DNA of 64,000 nucleotides from JBBPZK01 sp965219175 (GCA_965219175.1 CBDCNI010000001.1:2480001-2544000), one strand, 5' to 3'; positions 49,170 through 58,395 are shown, counted from the first letter of the stretch. Translations and numbers: made by a program. Notes: a model not told the origin generated them from the letters alone.

Positions 49170-50243
49170 CTAGCTTTGCTCTCCAAGGAACCCGAACATT
49201 AGTTCCCGGAACTCCTCGGGTTTCTCCACGTGTGGCGTATGGCCGCAGTCCCCGATCACGGCTTCACGATAGCTTCCGCCTCCTTCTTCGTACTTCTGGA
49301 GCACAGCCCGTATCTGGGAGACCATCGGTTGCGGTGGATAGACTTCCAGACCCGGCCAGCCAGGGACGGCTTCGAGTTGTCCGAGATATCCGAAGTCCAG
49401 AAGGGAAGTGTCGGAGACGATAGTATCGTCGGCCCCCCGAACCCAGAGCACCGGGGGTTTTGGATCCACCCCGGCGAAACCTTCCAGGTTGCAATACTTT
49501 GGTGAGATGGAGTTGTTCACGCCCTTCGTACCCGGCGCCGCTTGCGGCCAGTTCTCGGAGGCAGTCGCGTCTCCCGGATAGTTCTCCTCGCCCGCGGCGG
49601 TCGCGAGCATCGAGGAGAGAAACACTTCCTCCCGAGCTTCGGGAGCCCGGAAGGGTGGTTTGTAGAAGAAAGAGTTCATCACGTTGCGCGGGGAGTTCGC
49701 GTCGTCCTCGCCCCGGTCGCCCTCAGAGAGCCGCCTCGTGAACTCCGGGTTGGCCGTCCCGCCCCCGGAGCCTGCGTAGTCCGGCCAGCAGGGAGCGCCC
49801 GACGCATCTTTCGTACCCCCGAAACCGTAGGGTGACATTGGGTTTATTACCGTGAGAGACGCCACGTCGTCCGAATGGTCCATGACGTACTGCATGGTGA
49901 TGCTTCCCCCGACCGACCAACCGACGAGATGGATCCTCCGGGCATCCATCCCCAGGGCCTCCACCAGGGCGTGGATATCGTCGGAGAAGTCTTTGAGGCC
50001 CCGCGTCGCGTCGACCGGCGCCGTCTCCGAGCCGCCGAAGCCCCGGAGATCCGGGGCTATTCCCAGGTAAAGGTCCGGGAGCGCCGCCAGTGTCTCCTCG
50101 AAAAACCGGGATGAAGAGGTGTTGCCATGAATGAAAAAGACCGGCTCGCCGTCTGCGGGACCACTCCGTAGTAGGTGCGTCCCGAGGCGCGAGGTCTCTA
50201 TGGTCTCGGAGGAGATCCCCTCCAGCAAAGCTTCCCTATCCAT
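49170..50243 (-). CDS. Alpha/beta hydrolase, candidate intracellular 3-hydroxybutyrate-polymer/oligomer hydrolase
   Basis: 357 residues from ATG 50243, chosen because GGAGG lies five bases upstream (an ATG four codons earlier also exists). The oxyanion strand FFIHGNTSSSRFFEE, nucleophile elbow GWSVGGS, Asp in VRGADDTIVSD and His in CGHTPHVEKPEEF give a full triad. The W before Ser matches the GWSxG box known from Bacillus intracellular PHB depolymerase. Between strand 6 and the cap is an unusual 70-residue insert. Together with bdhA and aacS behind it, degradation of 3-hydroxybutyrate esters is likely, but other esters are possible. Confidence 0.7.
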   Translation of the reverse strand: MDREALLEGISSETIETSRLGTHLLRSGPADGEPVFFIHGNTSSSRFFEETLAALPDLYLGIAPDLRGFGGSETAPVDATRGLKDFSDDIHALVEALGMDARRIHLVGWSVGGSITMQYVMDHSDDVASLTVINPMSPYGFGGTKDASGAPCWPDYAGSGGGTANPEFTRRLSEGDRGEDDANSPRNVMNSFFYKPPFRAPEAREEVFLSSMLATAAGEENYPGDATASENWPQAAPGTKGVNNSISPKYCNLEGFAGVDPKPPVLWVRGADDTIVSDTSLLDFGYLGQLEAVPGWPGLEVYPPQPMVSQIRAVLQKYEEGGGSYREAVIGDCGHTPHVEKPEEFRELMFGFLGEQS

Positions 50244-50317
50244 TTCGTCCTCCATGTCCTATCTCGTACGCAACCCCGCGAACTGCAACGCGGGTCCGGC
50301 GTCCTCTGTTCTACTGC

Positions 50318-50923
50318 TCAACCGTCCGCCAGCGCCGCTTCGACGAAGTGGAGCCGATCGTTTCCCCAGAACATCTCCCCGTCCACGAAGAAGCTCGGCG
50401 CCCCGAAGACGCCCCGCTCCAGCGCCGCGGCGGTCGCGTCTTTCAGGCCCTCTTTCGCCTCCGGAGTAGAGGCACCTTCGAGCACCTCATCCGGGTCGGC
50501 GCCGATCCTCTCGGCCACCCGCGAGATTGGGCCATCTTCATCGGATTCTTCGACGCCTTTGGGCGCCCCGCCTTCTTCCCAGTAGAGTTTGAAACCCTCC
50601 CGCGTGAAGGCTTCGAGGTCTCCCCCGCCGGCACAGAACACGGCCGCCCGCATCGTCTTGAGTGAGCGGAACGGGAAAGGTTCCGGGAAGTCGAGCGGCA
50701 GTCCGTAATATTCTGCCCAGCGGTGGATATCTTTTACCTGATACCTACTCTTCACCGCTATCTCTACCGGCGCGGTGATCCCCACCGTCTTGTGAACCGC
50801 GCCGAGCAACATCGGACGCAACACCAACTCCGCGCCACGCTCCTCGCAAATACCGGAGAGCCTACCCCACGCCAGATACGAGTACGGACTAACCACGTCA
50901 TAGAAAAACTCCACCTGCTTCAT
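50318..50923 (-). CDS. DsbA-family protein, 2-hydroxychromene-2-carboxylate isomerase-like
   Basis: 201 residues, thioredoxin-like with a helical insert. VEFFYDVVSPYSYLAW at the start has Ser-Pro-Tyr-Ser in place of CxxC, as in HCCA isomerases and other kappa-class-GST-like enzymes. FGAPSFFVDGEMFWGNDRLHFVEAAL is the C-terminal signature. Substrates of the family are mostly aromatic or glutathione-dependent; in an actinobacterium without glutathione another thiol is likely. It starts about 75 bases before the hydrolase gene on the same strand. Confidence 0.87.
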   Translation of the reverse strand: MKQVEFFYDVVSPYSYLAWGRLSGICEERGAELVLRPMLLGAVHKTVGITAPVEIAVKSRYQVKDIHRWAEYYGLPLDFPEPFPFRSLKTMRAAVFCAGGGDLEAFTREGFKLYWEEGGAPKGVEESDEDGPISRVAERIGADPDEVLEGASTPEAKEGLKDATAAALERGVFGAPSFFVDGEMFWGNDRLHFVEAALADG

Positions 50924-51080
50924 CCCTTGACTCCTCTCGCCCGAAAACCCTCTCCTAAAGCTACAGCAAACAACCCGGCCCCGTCAAAGAACCACCGGAA
51001 AGAGCGCCCGTCACCATGTAGACTGTTTTCTTACAAGATACGCCAATCATCCACTACAAAAAGTTCGAGAAGGGAAAAGT

Positions 51081-51641
51081 ATGGAGCAAGAGCGGGGTTT
51101 TACACTCTGGTTTACGGGACTTTCAGGGGCCGGAAAGACCACGATCGCGGAGATCGTCGAACGTGAGTTGCGCGAGCGGGGCCGTCATGTAGAGGTCCTG
51201 GATGGGGACATCGTGCGGACGAACCTCTCGAAGGGATTGAGCTTCTCGCGCGAGGATAGAAACGTGAACGTTTTGCGGATCGGGTTCGTCGCAAACCTCC
51301 TGACCCGCAACGGGGTCGGGGTGGTCGTCTCGGCCATCTCGCCCTATAAAGAGGCAAGGGATCAGGTGCGACGCAGAATAATAGACTTCGTCGAGGTCTT
51401 TGTGGATTGCCCACTGGAAGTCTGCGCCGAGCGCGACGTGAAGGGTCTCTACAAGAAAGCGTTCTCCGGGGAGATCAAGGAATTCACCGGTGTTTCGGAC
51501 CCTTACGAGGCTCCCGCCGCCCCGGAACTGACCATCAAGACAAACGAGGAAGACCCGAAAGAGAGCGCCCAGCGAGTCCTGGATAAGCTGGAGTACCTGG
51601 GATATCTGGGAGCCCCGGCCGAAATCGGGGAGTTCAGCTAA
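51081..51641 (+). CDS. cysC: Adenylylsulfate kinase
   Basis: 186 residues. The P-loop GLSGAGKTT, VEVLDGDIVRTNLSKGLSFSREDRNVN, VSAISPYKEARD and FVDCPLEVCAERDVKGLYKKA are all diagnostic of APS kinase. It makes PAPS from APS, for sulfate assimilation or sulfation. There is no fused sulfurylase (CysN) and no cysD, cysH or sat nearby. Instead an Rrf2-type regulator is convergent, 37 bases away. The ATG follows GAGAAGGGAAAA, a weak to fair Shine-Dalgarno. Confidence 0.94.
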   Translation: MEQERGFTLWFTGLSGAGKTTIAEIVERELRERGRHVEVLDGDIVRTNLSKGLSFSREDRNVNVLRIGFVANLLTRNGVGVVVSAISPYKEARDQVRRRIIDFVEVFVDCPLEVCAERDVKGLYKKAFSGEIKEFTGVSDPYEAPAAPELTIKTNEEDPKESAQRVLDKLEYLGYLGAPAEIGEFS

Positions 51642-51678
51642 ACCATAGCTAACCCACCACCGGCGGCTTCCGGTTTCT

Positions 51679-52143
51679 TCAGTGGTGGTTCCATGCTTCG
51701 GGGCTACTCGTCAGCGTGGTGATGGAGGCTGGTAGTTCGTTCTCCACGAGGTCCGCGAGCGTTACCGATTCGAGGACGACGCGCAGGTTGACCCGAACCG
51801 CGATCCAGACCTCCCGCAAGTGCTCGGCGGCGCCGGTGTACTCCACGCTCTCCGGCCACTCTCCCCGAACGTTCGCGAGAGGTCCTTCGACGGCACGGAT
51901 CACATCGGCCAGCGTGATCTCTCCGGGCGGCAAAGCGAGCCAATAACCCCCCGACGCCCCACGCTGGGTCCGTACCAACCCAGAACGCTTCAAGTCGAGC
52001 AATATGTTCTCCATAAACTTCCGCGGAATATCCTGTCTCTCGGAGATTGCCGCCCCTTTCAGCGGCCCCTTCTCCTCCCCCGCCGCCCGCGCCAACTCCG
52101 CCACAGCCCGCAACGCGTAATCAGTCTTGGCCGAAACCTGCAA
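51679..52143 (-). CDS. Rrf2-family transcriptional regulator without cysteines
   Basis: 154 residues. The winged helix (MQVSAKTDYALRAVAELARA, ISERQDIPRKFMENILLDLKRSGLVRTQRGASGGYWLA) is typical Rrf2. In IscR, NsrR and RsrR three cysteines after LADVI... hold an Fe-S cluster; here the region from residue 80 to the end contains no Cys at all. CymR of Bacillus, the cysteine-metabolism master repressor, also lacks a cluster. Convergent with cysC, it is a fair candidate for sulfur control. It has an unusual long DNA-proximal loop, and its own upstream region is shared with the LPXTG gene. Confidence 0.87.
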   Translation of the reverse strand: MQVSAKTDYALRAVAELARAAGEEKGPLKGAAISERQDIPRKFMENILLDLKRSGLVRTQRGASGGYWLALPPGEITLADVIRAVEGPLANVRGEWPESVEYTGAAEHLREVWIAVRVNLRVVLESVTLADLVENELPASITTLTSSPEAWNHH

Positions 52144-52319
52144 ACAGCCTCCTCTAGTCGTCCTCTCAACTCATTCTAAAACCTCCGAACCGCCCGCAAA
52201 GGCGCCGGTCACCGAACTGTTACCAAAAAACACCTCTGTTGTAACCTTTTTGTTATCTGAGTCACTTAACATTTCTTCATAAGGTAAAGCCCCCGAAAGT
52301 AACGAGGGAGGAAACCACG

Positions 52320-53105
52320 ATGAGAAAAGTTATAGCATTGGTGGCGGCTCTGGCGGTGGCGGCGGTGTTTTCCTCCTCTGCCCTGGCCCAGACGAATACG
52401 GGCGTGGCGAACGTCACCTTCCAACTCAAGCTGAATGGGCAGGTTCCGGGATGGCAGAATTTCGCCGTCGAGCACTACGTGGACGGCAAGGCGGTGCAGA
52501 CGCCGCTATGCACGACAGGGACCGACGTTGGGGCTGCGGGTCCGTTTTGCAAATCCGGTGGAGTCTATACTGCCACCGTCCAGGTTCCGGCCGGCGCTCC
52601 GGTAGCCTTCGACTTCCTCCGCCAGGATACGCGCACCGCTCCCGAGCGCTTCCTTAACGGGGCGAGGACGTTCGCAGGGGCCGCAACCGTGGATGCCTCC
52701 TACAATTTTCCAGGCGCGATCCCGGTAAATCCGAGCACCACAAGCGACGCCACTACGAGCGCCGCCGTTACCGATGCGGCTACTACGAGCGTGGCTTCCA
52801 CGGTTCCTGTTCCGGACACGACTGCCCCGGTAGCTGCTACGACCGTAGAGGCAACGACGGCCCCGGTCACAGCCGTTGCGACGACGGAGCAAGGAACATC
52901 TGTCGCGCCGTCCGGCGAAACAGTCTCGACGACCGCTCCTGCGGCATCCTCAGCGGGCGGGACCACCGGCGCAACTTCCGGCAGTGAAGCCCTAACGGTG
53001 GCGCGGATACTACCTGACACCGGCGGTTCTCCGCTCCTGGCCTTGGTCGGTGGCTCCCTGCTGATCATCACCGCCACCGGGTTCGCTATTCGCAAGAGAA
53101 TTTAG
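52320..53105 (+). CDS. LPXTG-anchored surface protein
   Basis: 261 residues. A signal peptide (about 1-23, cut after ALA) leads into a beta-rich domain (25-135) with two cysteines (64 and 77) in reach of each other. Residues 138-225 are a Thr/Ala/Ser-rich stalk. The C-terminus has LPDTG (231-235), a hydrophobic stretch and RKRI, the full sortase sorting signal. GGGAGG lies 8 bases before the ATG. No sortase gene is in the window. It is divergent from the Rrf2 gene and ends with a terminator. Confidence 0.85.
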   Translation: MRKVIALVAALAVAAVFSSSALAQTNTGVANVTFQLKLNGQVPGWQNFAVEHYVDGKAVQTPLCTTGTDVGAAGPFCKSGGVYTATVQVPAGAPVAFDFLRQDTRTAPERFLNGARTFAGAATVDASYNFPGAIPVNPSTTSDATTSAAVTDAATTSVASTVPVPDTTAPVAATTVEATTAPVTAVATTEQGTSVAPSGETVSTTAPAASSAGGTTGATSGSEALTVARILPDTGGSPLLALVGGSLLIITATGFAIRKRI

Positions 53106-53421
53106 CAAGCGCTAAGATCCAAGCCCTACTTCGCGGGATCGGTGACACACCGGTCCCGCTTATACTTGTGCGGAGAGATGTTCGAGAGAAACCGCCCGTA
53201 TTCCCGGACTTTAGGTCTCCGCCTTGACCCCGGCTCCCCCCGGCTGCTAACATCAAAGCTCACAATACCCGCGCTACTTCCATGGATTGCGGCGCGAGGT
53301 TTTTGGGAAAGGGAGTTTGCATGGGTACAGTCGCGAGGGAGCACGGACCTATAACGGTTCCGGGGCCGGAGTTTGCCTGCGGAGTGCTCGTGGAGACGGA
53401 TGTCAAACAGGAGGAGATGAG
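53106..53421. other. Intergenic region with terminator and leader of the acyl-CoA ligase
   Basis: The first 60 bases hold the LPXTG-gene terminator. The remainder is GC-poor only in patches; TATACT (53161-53166) and a TTGACC box are present, but no paired -35/-10 is convincing. The open frame starting at 53287 in phase with the ligase is not coding-like before the ATG at 53422. Confidence 0.4.
53133..53166 (+). terminator. Terminator after the LPXTG gene
   Basis: GCGGGATCGGTG (53133-53144) and CACCGGTCCCGC (53148-53159) form a stem with one G-T mismatch and a 3-base loop, then TTATACTTG. It lies 27 bases past the stop. Confidence 0.6.
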
Positions 53422-55050
53422 ATGAAAGGTCTGACTTCGGACTACCAGCTAACCCTACCGGCCATACTCCGGCGGGCCGAGGCGCTCTACGGGCCGAAGG
53501 AGATCGTCACCCGCAACCCGGACAAGAGTTTCCACCGCTACACCTACGCGGACTTCGTCCGGCGCTCCAAAAAGCTCGCCGTAGCGATAAAAGGACTCGG
53601 CCTGCAGGAGAGCGATCGGGTGGTCACCCTCGCCTGGAACAGCTACCAGCACCTCGAAGCATACTTCGGCGTACCGTGCTCCGGCGCCGTCCTCCACACC
53701 CTCAACCCGCGCCTATCAGCCGATGACCTCACCTACATAATCAACCACGCCGAGGACCGGGTACTCCTCATAGATGAGACGCTCGTAAAACTCCTGGACA
53801 GCTTCGTGGACCAGGTAAACCTGGAACGCATCTTCGTGTTCACGGCGGATGGCTCCACCGACGATAATACCCCGGACGGTACGGAGAGCTACGAGAAGCT
53901 CCTAGAAGAAGCTGATGAGGAAGAGTTCGAGTACCCCGAACCCGACGAGATGGACGCGGCGGCGATGTGCTACACCTCCGGGACGACGGGAAGGCCGAAG
54001 GGAGCGCTGTACTCGCACCGGGGTATCTGCCTGCACTCGATGGCGCTGGCGACCGCCGACGGGCTCGGGCTGCGAGAGCGGGACGTGGTGCTGCCGGTTG
54101 TCCCGATGTTCCACGTCAACGCCTGGGGCATGCCGTTCGCCTCGACAATGGTCGGGGCCAAGCAGGTGATGCCGGGGCCGCACCTGGACGCGGGGAGCCT
54201 GCTGGAAGACTTCGAGCAGGAGAAGGTGACCCTGACCGCCGGCGTGCCAACCGTCTTTATGAGCGTTTTGCAGGCGCTCGATAAGGAGCCTGGGAGCCAC
54301 GACCTGTCGGCGATGCGGGCCATGCCTATCGGAGGGTCTGCGGCTCCGGAGGGTATGATCCGGGGCTTCCAGGAGCGTCACGGCCTAAACGTGATCCACG
54401 CCTGGGGCATGACCGAGACGAGCCCAGTCGGAACCGTCTGCCACCTCACGGGAGAGTTGCTCGAAGCCTCCGAGGACGAGCAGTATCGCTACAAGGCGAA
54501 GCAAGGCCAGCCGCTGCCGTTCTTCGAAGTCCGGGCGCGCGGCGAAGAGGACTTCGTCCCCTGGGACGGTGAGAGCATGGGAGAGTTGGAAGTACGCGGT
54601 CCATGGGTATCGAGTTCCTACTACGAGGCGCCCGAAGGAGCCGACAAGTTCACCGACGACGGCTGGTTCAGGACCGGTGACATCGTGAGCATAGACCCGA
54701 GAGGTTATGTGGAGATCCGGGACAGGGACAAAGACCTCGTCAAGTCCGGTGGAGAGTGGATCTCCTCCGTAGACCTGGAGAACGCCCTGATGGGCCACGA
54801 AGCCGTCGCCGAAGCGGCTGTGATCTCCGTCGCCCATGAGAGGTGGCAGGAGCGCCCCCTGGCCGTGGTCGTCCTAAAAGAAGGCCAGAGCGTGGAGCCG
54901 GAAGAGTTGATCTCCCACATAGAGCCGAAGTTCGCCAAATGGCAACTCCCGGACGCGGTAGAGTTCGTGGAGGAGATCCCACACACCGCCACCGGCAAGT
55001 TCCTCAAAATGAAACTCCGCGAACAGTTCAGCGACTACAAGATCACATAA
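53422..55050 (+). CDS. Fatty-acyl-CoA synthetase, medium/long-chain type
   Basis: 542 residues from ATG 53422, behind AGGAGGAG. Motifs are CYTSGTTGRPKGALYSHRG, HAWGMTETSPVGT, WFRTGDIVSIDPRGYVEIRDRDKDLVKSGGEW and the catalytic Lys in TATGKFLKMKLR. The phrase FHVNAWGMPF and the overall order place it in the medium/long-chain group related to AlkK/FadD15-like ligases rather than the first ligase of this window. It would activate exogenous fatty acids. The next gene is 270 bases downstream and probably separate. Confidence 0.91.
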   Translation: MKGLTSDYQLTLPAILRRAEALYGPKEIVTRNPDKSFHRYTYADFVRRSKKLAVAIKGLGLQESDRVVTLAWNSYQHLEAYFGVPCSGAVLHTLNPRLSADDLTYIINHAEDRVLLIDETLVKLLDSFVDQVNLERIFVFTADGSTDDNTPDGTESYEKLLEEADEEEFEYPEPDEMDAAAMCYTSGTTGRPKGALYSHRGICLHSMALATADGLGLRERDVVLPVVPMFHVNAWGMPFASTMVGAKQVMPGPHLDAGSLLEDFEQEKVTLTAGVPTVFMSVLQALDKEPGSHDLSAMRAMPIGGSAAPEGMIRGFQERHGLNVIHAWGMTETSPVGTVCHLTGELLEASEDEQYRYKAKQGQPLPFFEVRARGEEDFVPWDGESMGELEVRGPWVSSSYYEAPEGADKFTDDGWFRTGDIVSIDPRGYVEIRDRDKDLVKSGGEWISSVDLENALMGHEAVAEAAVISVAHERWQERPLAVVVLKEGQSVEPEELISHIEPKFAKWQLPDAVEFVEEIPHTATGKFLKMKLREQFSDYKIT

Positions 55051-55320
55051 ACATAGAAACATAGAAACAGGAAAAAGAACACCAGCATAGCCCGCGAGCG
55101 CATCCAGTCGAAGCCCGGTCGTGCGCGAATTCCCGGTTGAGTTCCTGAAAGAGAATCTTGCCAGGGACGTCTAGTAGAGTATCCTACGCGTTGCTAGGCT
55201 TTCATGGCAGAGGATCCAGCCAACGACAAGAGTCCTGTCAGCGTCTCTGCGGCGCTGAAGATACAAAAGTCCAAACACAGCAAAACGCGATCCTGAACGC
55301 GGATCATTGGAGGGAAAAGA
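55051..55320. other. Intergenic region, no gene seen
   Basis: ACATAGAA occurs in tandem right behind the ligase stop (55051-55068). Later CTAGTAGAGTATCCT and GATTGCT boxes occur, but no promoter is clear. A 30-codon frame at 55204 (MAEDPANDK...) lacks a Shine-Dalgarno and is not called. Confidence 0.4.
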
Positions 55321-56556
55321 TTGCTCGACGGCGGCCTCGGGGCCAACTTTAGAAAGCTCTGGACCGCGAGTACGATCTCGAACCTCGGCGACGGCGTTAC
55401 GCTGGCCGCCGGTCCTCTTCTGGCCGCCTCGCTGACCCGCGACCCGGTGCTCGTCGCCGGCATCGTCTTCGCCCAAAGAGTGCCGTGGCTGCTCTTCTCA
55501 CTCTTGAGCGGGGCGCTCGTGGACAGGCTCGACCGCCGGCGGGTCATGGTGGCCGCGAACTTCGCCAGCTCTCTCCTGATGGTCTTCCTCGGCCTCGCCG
55601 TGCTCTCCGGGTTCGCGAGCATCCCGCTGTTGTACGCCGTGTTCTTCCTGCTCGGTACGGCGGAGACGATGTTCGTCAACGCATCGCTTTCCGTCCTGCC
55701 GTCCGTGGTTCCGCGAGAGTATCTGAGCCGCGCCAACGGCCGGATATTCGGGGCCAAGATGGTTGCGAGCCAGCTTGCCGGGCCTCCGCTCGGGGGATTC
55801 CTGTTCGCCGCCGCAGTCTCCGTGCCTTTCCTGCTGGATGCAGGGTCTTTTGCCGCAGCCGCAGTGCTCTTGCTGGTGTTGCGCGGCAGCTTTAGGGTTG
55901 AGAAGCTGGAGGAGACCTCGCCGACCACGCTGCGTTCGGAGATTTCCGAAGGAGTGCGGTGGCTTTTCCGACACCGGCTGCTCCGGACGCTCGCGCTGGC
56001 GCTCGGCGTTATGAACCTGACTCTCTCGTCTGTACTTTCCATCATGGTGCTCTACGCCCAGGATAGGCTCGGGCTCGGCCCGGTCGGCTATGGATTGTTG
56101 CTCTCCACCGTCGCAGTCGGCGGTGTCATCGGGAGCATGTTCGCCGAACGTGTGATCTCCTGGCTCGGTCCCGGTACTGCTATGCGGATCGGGCTCGTTA
56201 TCGAAGCTTCGACCCATCTCGTGCTCGCGCTCGCCAAAAACGAGCTCGTCATAGGAGCGGTCCTCGTTATCTTCGGTTTCCACTCTATAGTGTGGAGCGT
56301 TATCAGCGTCTCGCTGCGGCAGGAGGTCGTCCCGGAGCGGCTGCTCGGACGTGTGAACAGCGCCTACTTGCTGTTCACGATCGGCAGCTTGTCCGTTGGC
56401 GCTCTGCTCGGCGGGGCGCTCGCGAGAGGGTTCGGGATCACCGCGCCGTTCTGGTTTTCCTTCGTCGTGGTGGCGGTCCTGGCGGTCCTGATCTGGCGGT
56501 CCCTCGATAACTCGACGATACAGAAAGCCCGTAAGATAACGGATGTAGGCGCCTGA
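55321..56556 (+). CDS. MFS transporter (EntS/MFS_3 type)
   Basis: 411 residues with 12 predicted helices. The motif-A loop GALVDRLDRRRVMVAAN between helices 2 and 3 and the central loop around 195-215 are typical of the EntS/MefA-like group of exporters for siderophores and macrolides. The repeat of motif A after helix 8 is weak. The TTG start has GGAGGG about 6 bases upstream. Its neighbours (acyl-CoA ligase, CocE-type hydrolase) give no hint of the substrate; small hydrophobic compounds are likely. Confidence 0.85.
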   Translation: MLDGGLGANFRKLWTASTISNLGDGVTLAAGPLLAASLTRDPVLVAGIVFAQRVPWLLFSLLSGALVDRLDRRRVMVAANFASSLLMVFLGLAVLSGFASIPLLYAVFFLLGTAETMFVNASLSVLPSVVPREYLSRANGRIFGAKMVASQLAGPPLGGFLFAAAVSVPFLLDAGSFAAAAVLLLVLRGSFRVEKLEETSPTTLRSEISEGVRWLFRHRLLRTLALALGVMNLTLSSVLSIMVLYAQDRLGLGPVGYGLLLSTVAVGGVIGSMFAERVISWLGPGTAMRIGLVIEASTHLVLALAKNELVIGAVLVIFGFHSIVWSVISVSLRQEVVPERLLGRVNSAYLLFTIGSLSVGALLGGALARGFGITAPFWFSFVVVAVLAVLIWRSLDNSTIQKARKITDVGA

Positions 56557-56634
56557 CCCCGCTCCAGCATTAGAATGGGCGACTATAGGCGTCCCCGGAG
56601 GCCGAAGAGTTCCAGACTCGGGAAAGGTGAGAGC

Positions 56635-58395
56635 TTGAGCATTACGGATGAGGTTTCGGTACAGAAGAACATCCCCGCCACGATGCGCGACGGCACTACA
56701 CTGCTGGCGAACGTCTACAGACCCGGCGGCGAAGCGGCGAGCGGCGAGTATCCGGTCTTGCTGACGCGGCTGCCTTACGGCAAGGACCTGCTCCTCGGCA
56801 CGGCCTACCTGGACCCGGTTCGGGCCGCCCAGAGCGGTTACATCGTCGTGGTGCAGGACGTGCGGGGGCGCTACGCCTCGGAGGGTGAGTGGAACCCCTC
56901 AGTCTACGAATTCGAGGACGGCTACGACACCGTGGAGTGGGCGGCGAAGCTCCCCGGCGCAAACGGTAGCGTCGGGATGTACGGCCTCTCCTACTTCGGG
57001 ATGACCCAGTGGCAGGCGGCGGTGATGCAACCGCCGTCGCTCAAGAGCCTGGCGCCGGGAATAACCTGGGGCAACTACTTAAACGGGTCCCAGATCCGGG
57101 GCGGCGTCCGGGAACTCGGCCTCCGATTCTACTGGTCAGAAGCGATACTAGCCCCGGACACCCTCCTCCGAAAGTACCGTGAAGATCCAACCCAACTCCA
57201 ACAACAACTCCCGGCTCTCGTCGGCGTCATAGACAACATCTCAGAAGGGTACGAAACCCTGCCGCTCGAAAAGCTGCCGGACCCGACGAATGTCGTGCCG
57301 TACATGTTCGATGCGCTCGGGCACGATATCACGAGCGACATCTGGAACTACCTGAACATCGACGGCCGCTACGACAAAGTCGAGGCGCCGACCTTCCACA
57401 TCGGCGGCTGGTACGATATCTTTATCGGGGAGACCTTGCGCCAGTACGAAGCGATGAAGGATAAAGCTTCCAGCGAGGGTACGAGACCGCCGCGGCTTTT
57501 GGTCGGGCCGTGGATCCACGGAGATTTCGGGAGCACAGTCGGCGACCTGGACTTCGGGCTCGCCTCGTCCGGGCTCCTTCTCAACTACCGGGGCGACCTG
57601 ACCGACTACAACCTCCGCTGGTTCGACGCCACCCTCAAAGGCGACGAGAACGCCCTCGCCGGACGCCCGCAAGTCGAAGTGTTCGTGATGGGAGAAAACC
57701 GCTGGCGCGGCTACGAGGAGTGGCCCGTCCCCGGAGCCCGCGAGGAACGGTGGTACCTGCGTGGCGGGGGCGTCCTCTCCAGAGAAGAGCCGGCGGAGGT
57801 CGGCGAATCCTACGAAGAGTATGTCTACGACCCGCGAGACCCGGTCCCGACCATCGGTGGCTCGCTCCTGATGCCGGCCGTCTACCGTGCCGGCGCGCGC
57901 GACCAGCGACCAAACGAAGAGCGTCAAGACGTGCTCGTCTACACGAGCGAGCCCTTCGAGGAAAACTACACGGCGCTCGGGGCGATCCACGCAAAACTAT
58001 ACGCCGCCTCATCCGCGTCCGATACGGACTTCGTCGCCAGGATCGTAGACGTACACCCCGACGGGCGGGCGATAGGAGTCGCCGATGGGATCATCCGGGC
58101 AAGCGCCCGCGAGAGTTATCCGGCGCCCGGCGTCATACAACCCGTCGAGCGGAGTCCGATAGAGCCGGAGGAAGTGTACGAATATACGATAGATTTGTGG
58201 GCAACGGGGATCACCTTCCTCCCCGATCATCGCTTGAGCGTGGAAGTCACCTCAAGCTCTTTCCCCCGCTGGGACCGGAACCTCAACACCGGCGAGGACA
58301 CCGCCGATTCCTCCCGCTCCGAGGTCGCCCGCCAGCGCATCTTCCACGACCCGGAGCACGCGAGCCACGTTACACTTACGGTCGTGGACGAATGA
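56635..58395 (+). CDS. CocE/NonD-family hydrolase (peptidase S15-like)
   Basis: 586 residues from TTG 56635 (AAAGGTGAGAG upstream); the longer frame from ATG 56575 lacks a Shine-Dalgarno. The first half is an alpha/beta hydrolase: RDGTTLLANVYRP, the nucleophile in MYGLSYFGMTQW (GxSYxG), and GPWIHGDFG with the likely catalytic His. The C-terminal jelly-roll (about 330-580) has the end LEVTSSSFPRWDRNLNTGE typical of X-Pro dipeptidyl-peptidase/CocE C-domains. Known members split cocaine, glutaryl-7-ACA or alpha-amino acid esters. No signal peptide is seen, so it acts in the cytoplasm. Confidence 0.88.
   Translation: MSITDEVSVQKNIPATMRDGTTLLANVYRPGGEAASGEYPVLLTRLPYGKDLLLGTAYLDPVRAAQSGYIVVVQDVRGRYASEGEWNPSVYEFEDGYDTVEWAAKLPGANGSVGMYGLSYFGMTQWQAAVMQPPSLKSLAPGITWGNYLNGSQIRGGVRELGLRFYWSEAILAPDTLLRKYREDPTQLQQQLPALVGVIDNISEGYETLPLEKLPDPTNVVPYMFDALGHDITSDIWNYLNIDGRYDKVEAPTFHIGGWYDIFIGETLRQYEAMKDKASSEGTRPPRLLVGPWIHGDFGSTVGDLDFGLASSGLLLNYRGDLTDYNLRWFDATLKGDENALAGRPQVEVFVMGENRWRGYEEWPVPGAREERWYLRGGGVLSREEPAEVGESYEEYVYDPRDPVPTIGGSLLMPAVYRAGARDQRPNEERQDVLVYTSEPFEENYTALGAIHAKLYAASSASDTDFVARIVDVHPDGRAIGVADGIIRASARESYPAPGVIQPVERSPIEPEEVYEYTIDLWATGITFLPDHRLSVEVTSSSFPRWDRNLNTGEDTADSSRSEVARQRIFHDPEHASHVTLTVVDE

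Noticed and set aside
55204..55296. 30-codon frame MAEDPANDK... before the MFS gene
   Set aside because: No Shine-Dalgarno, no recognisable feature and no operon context.
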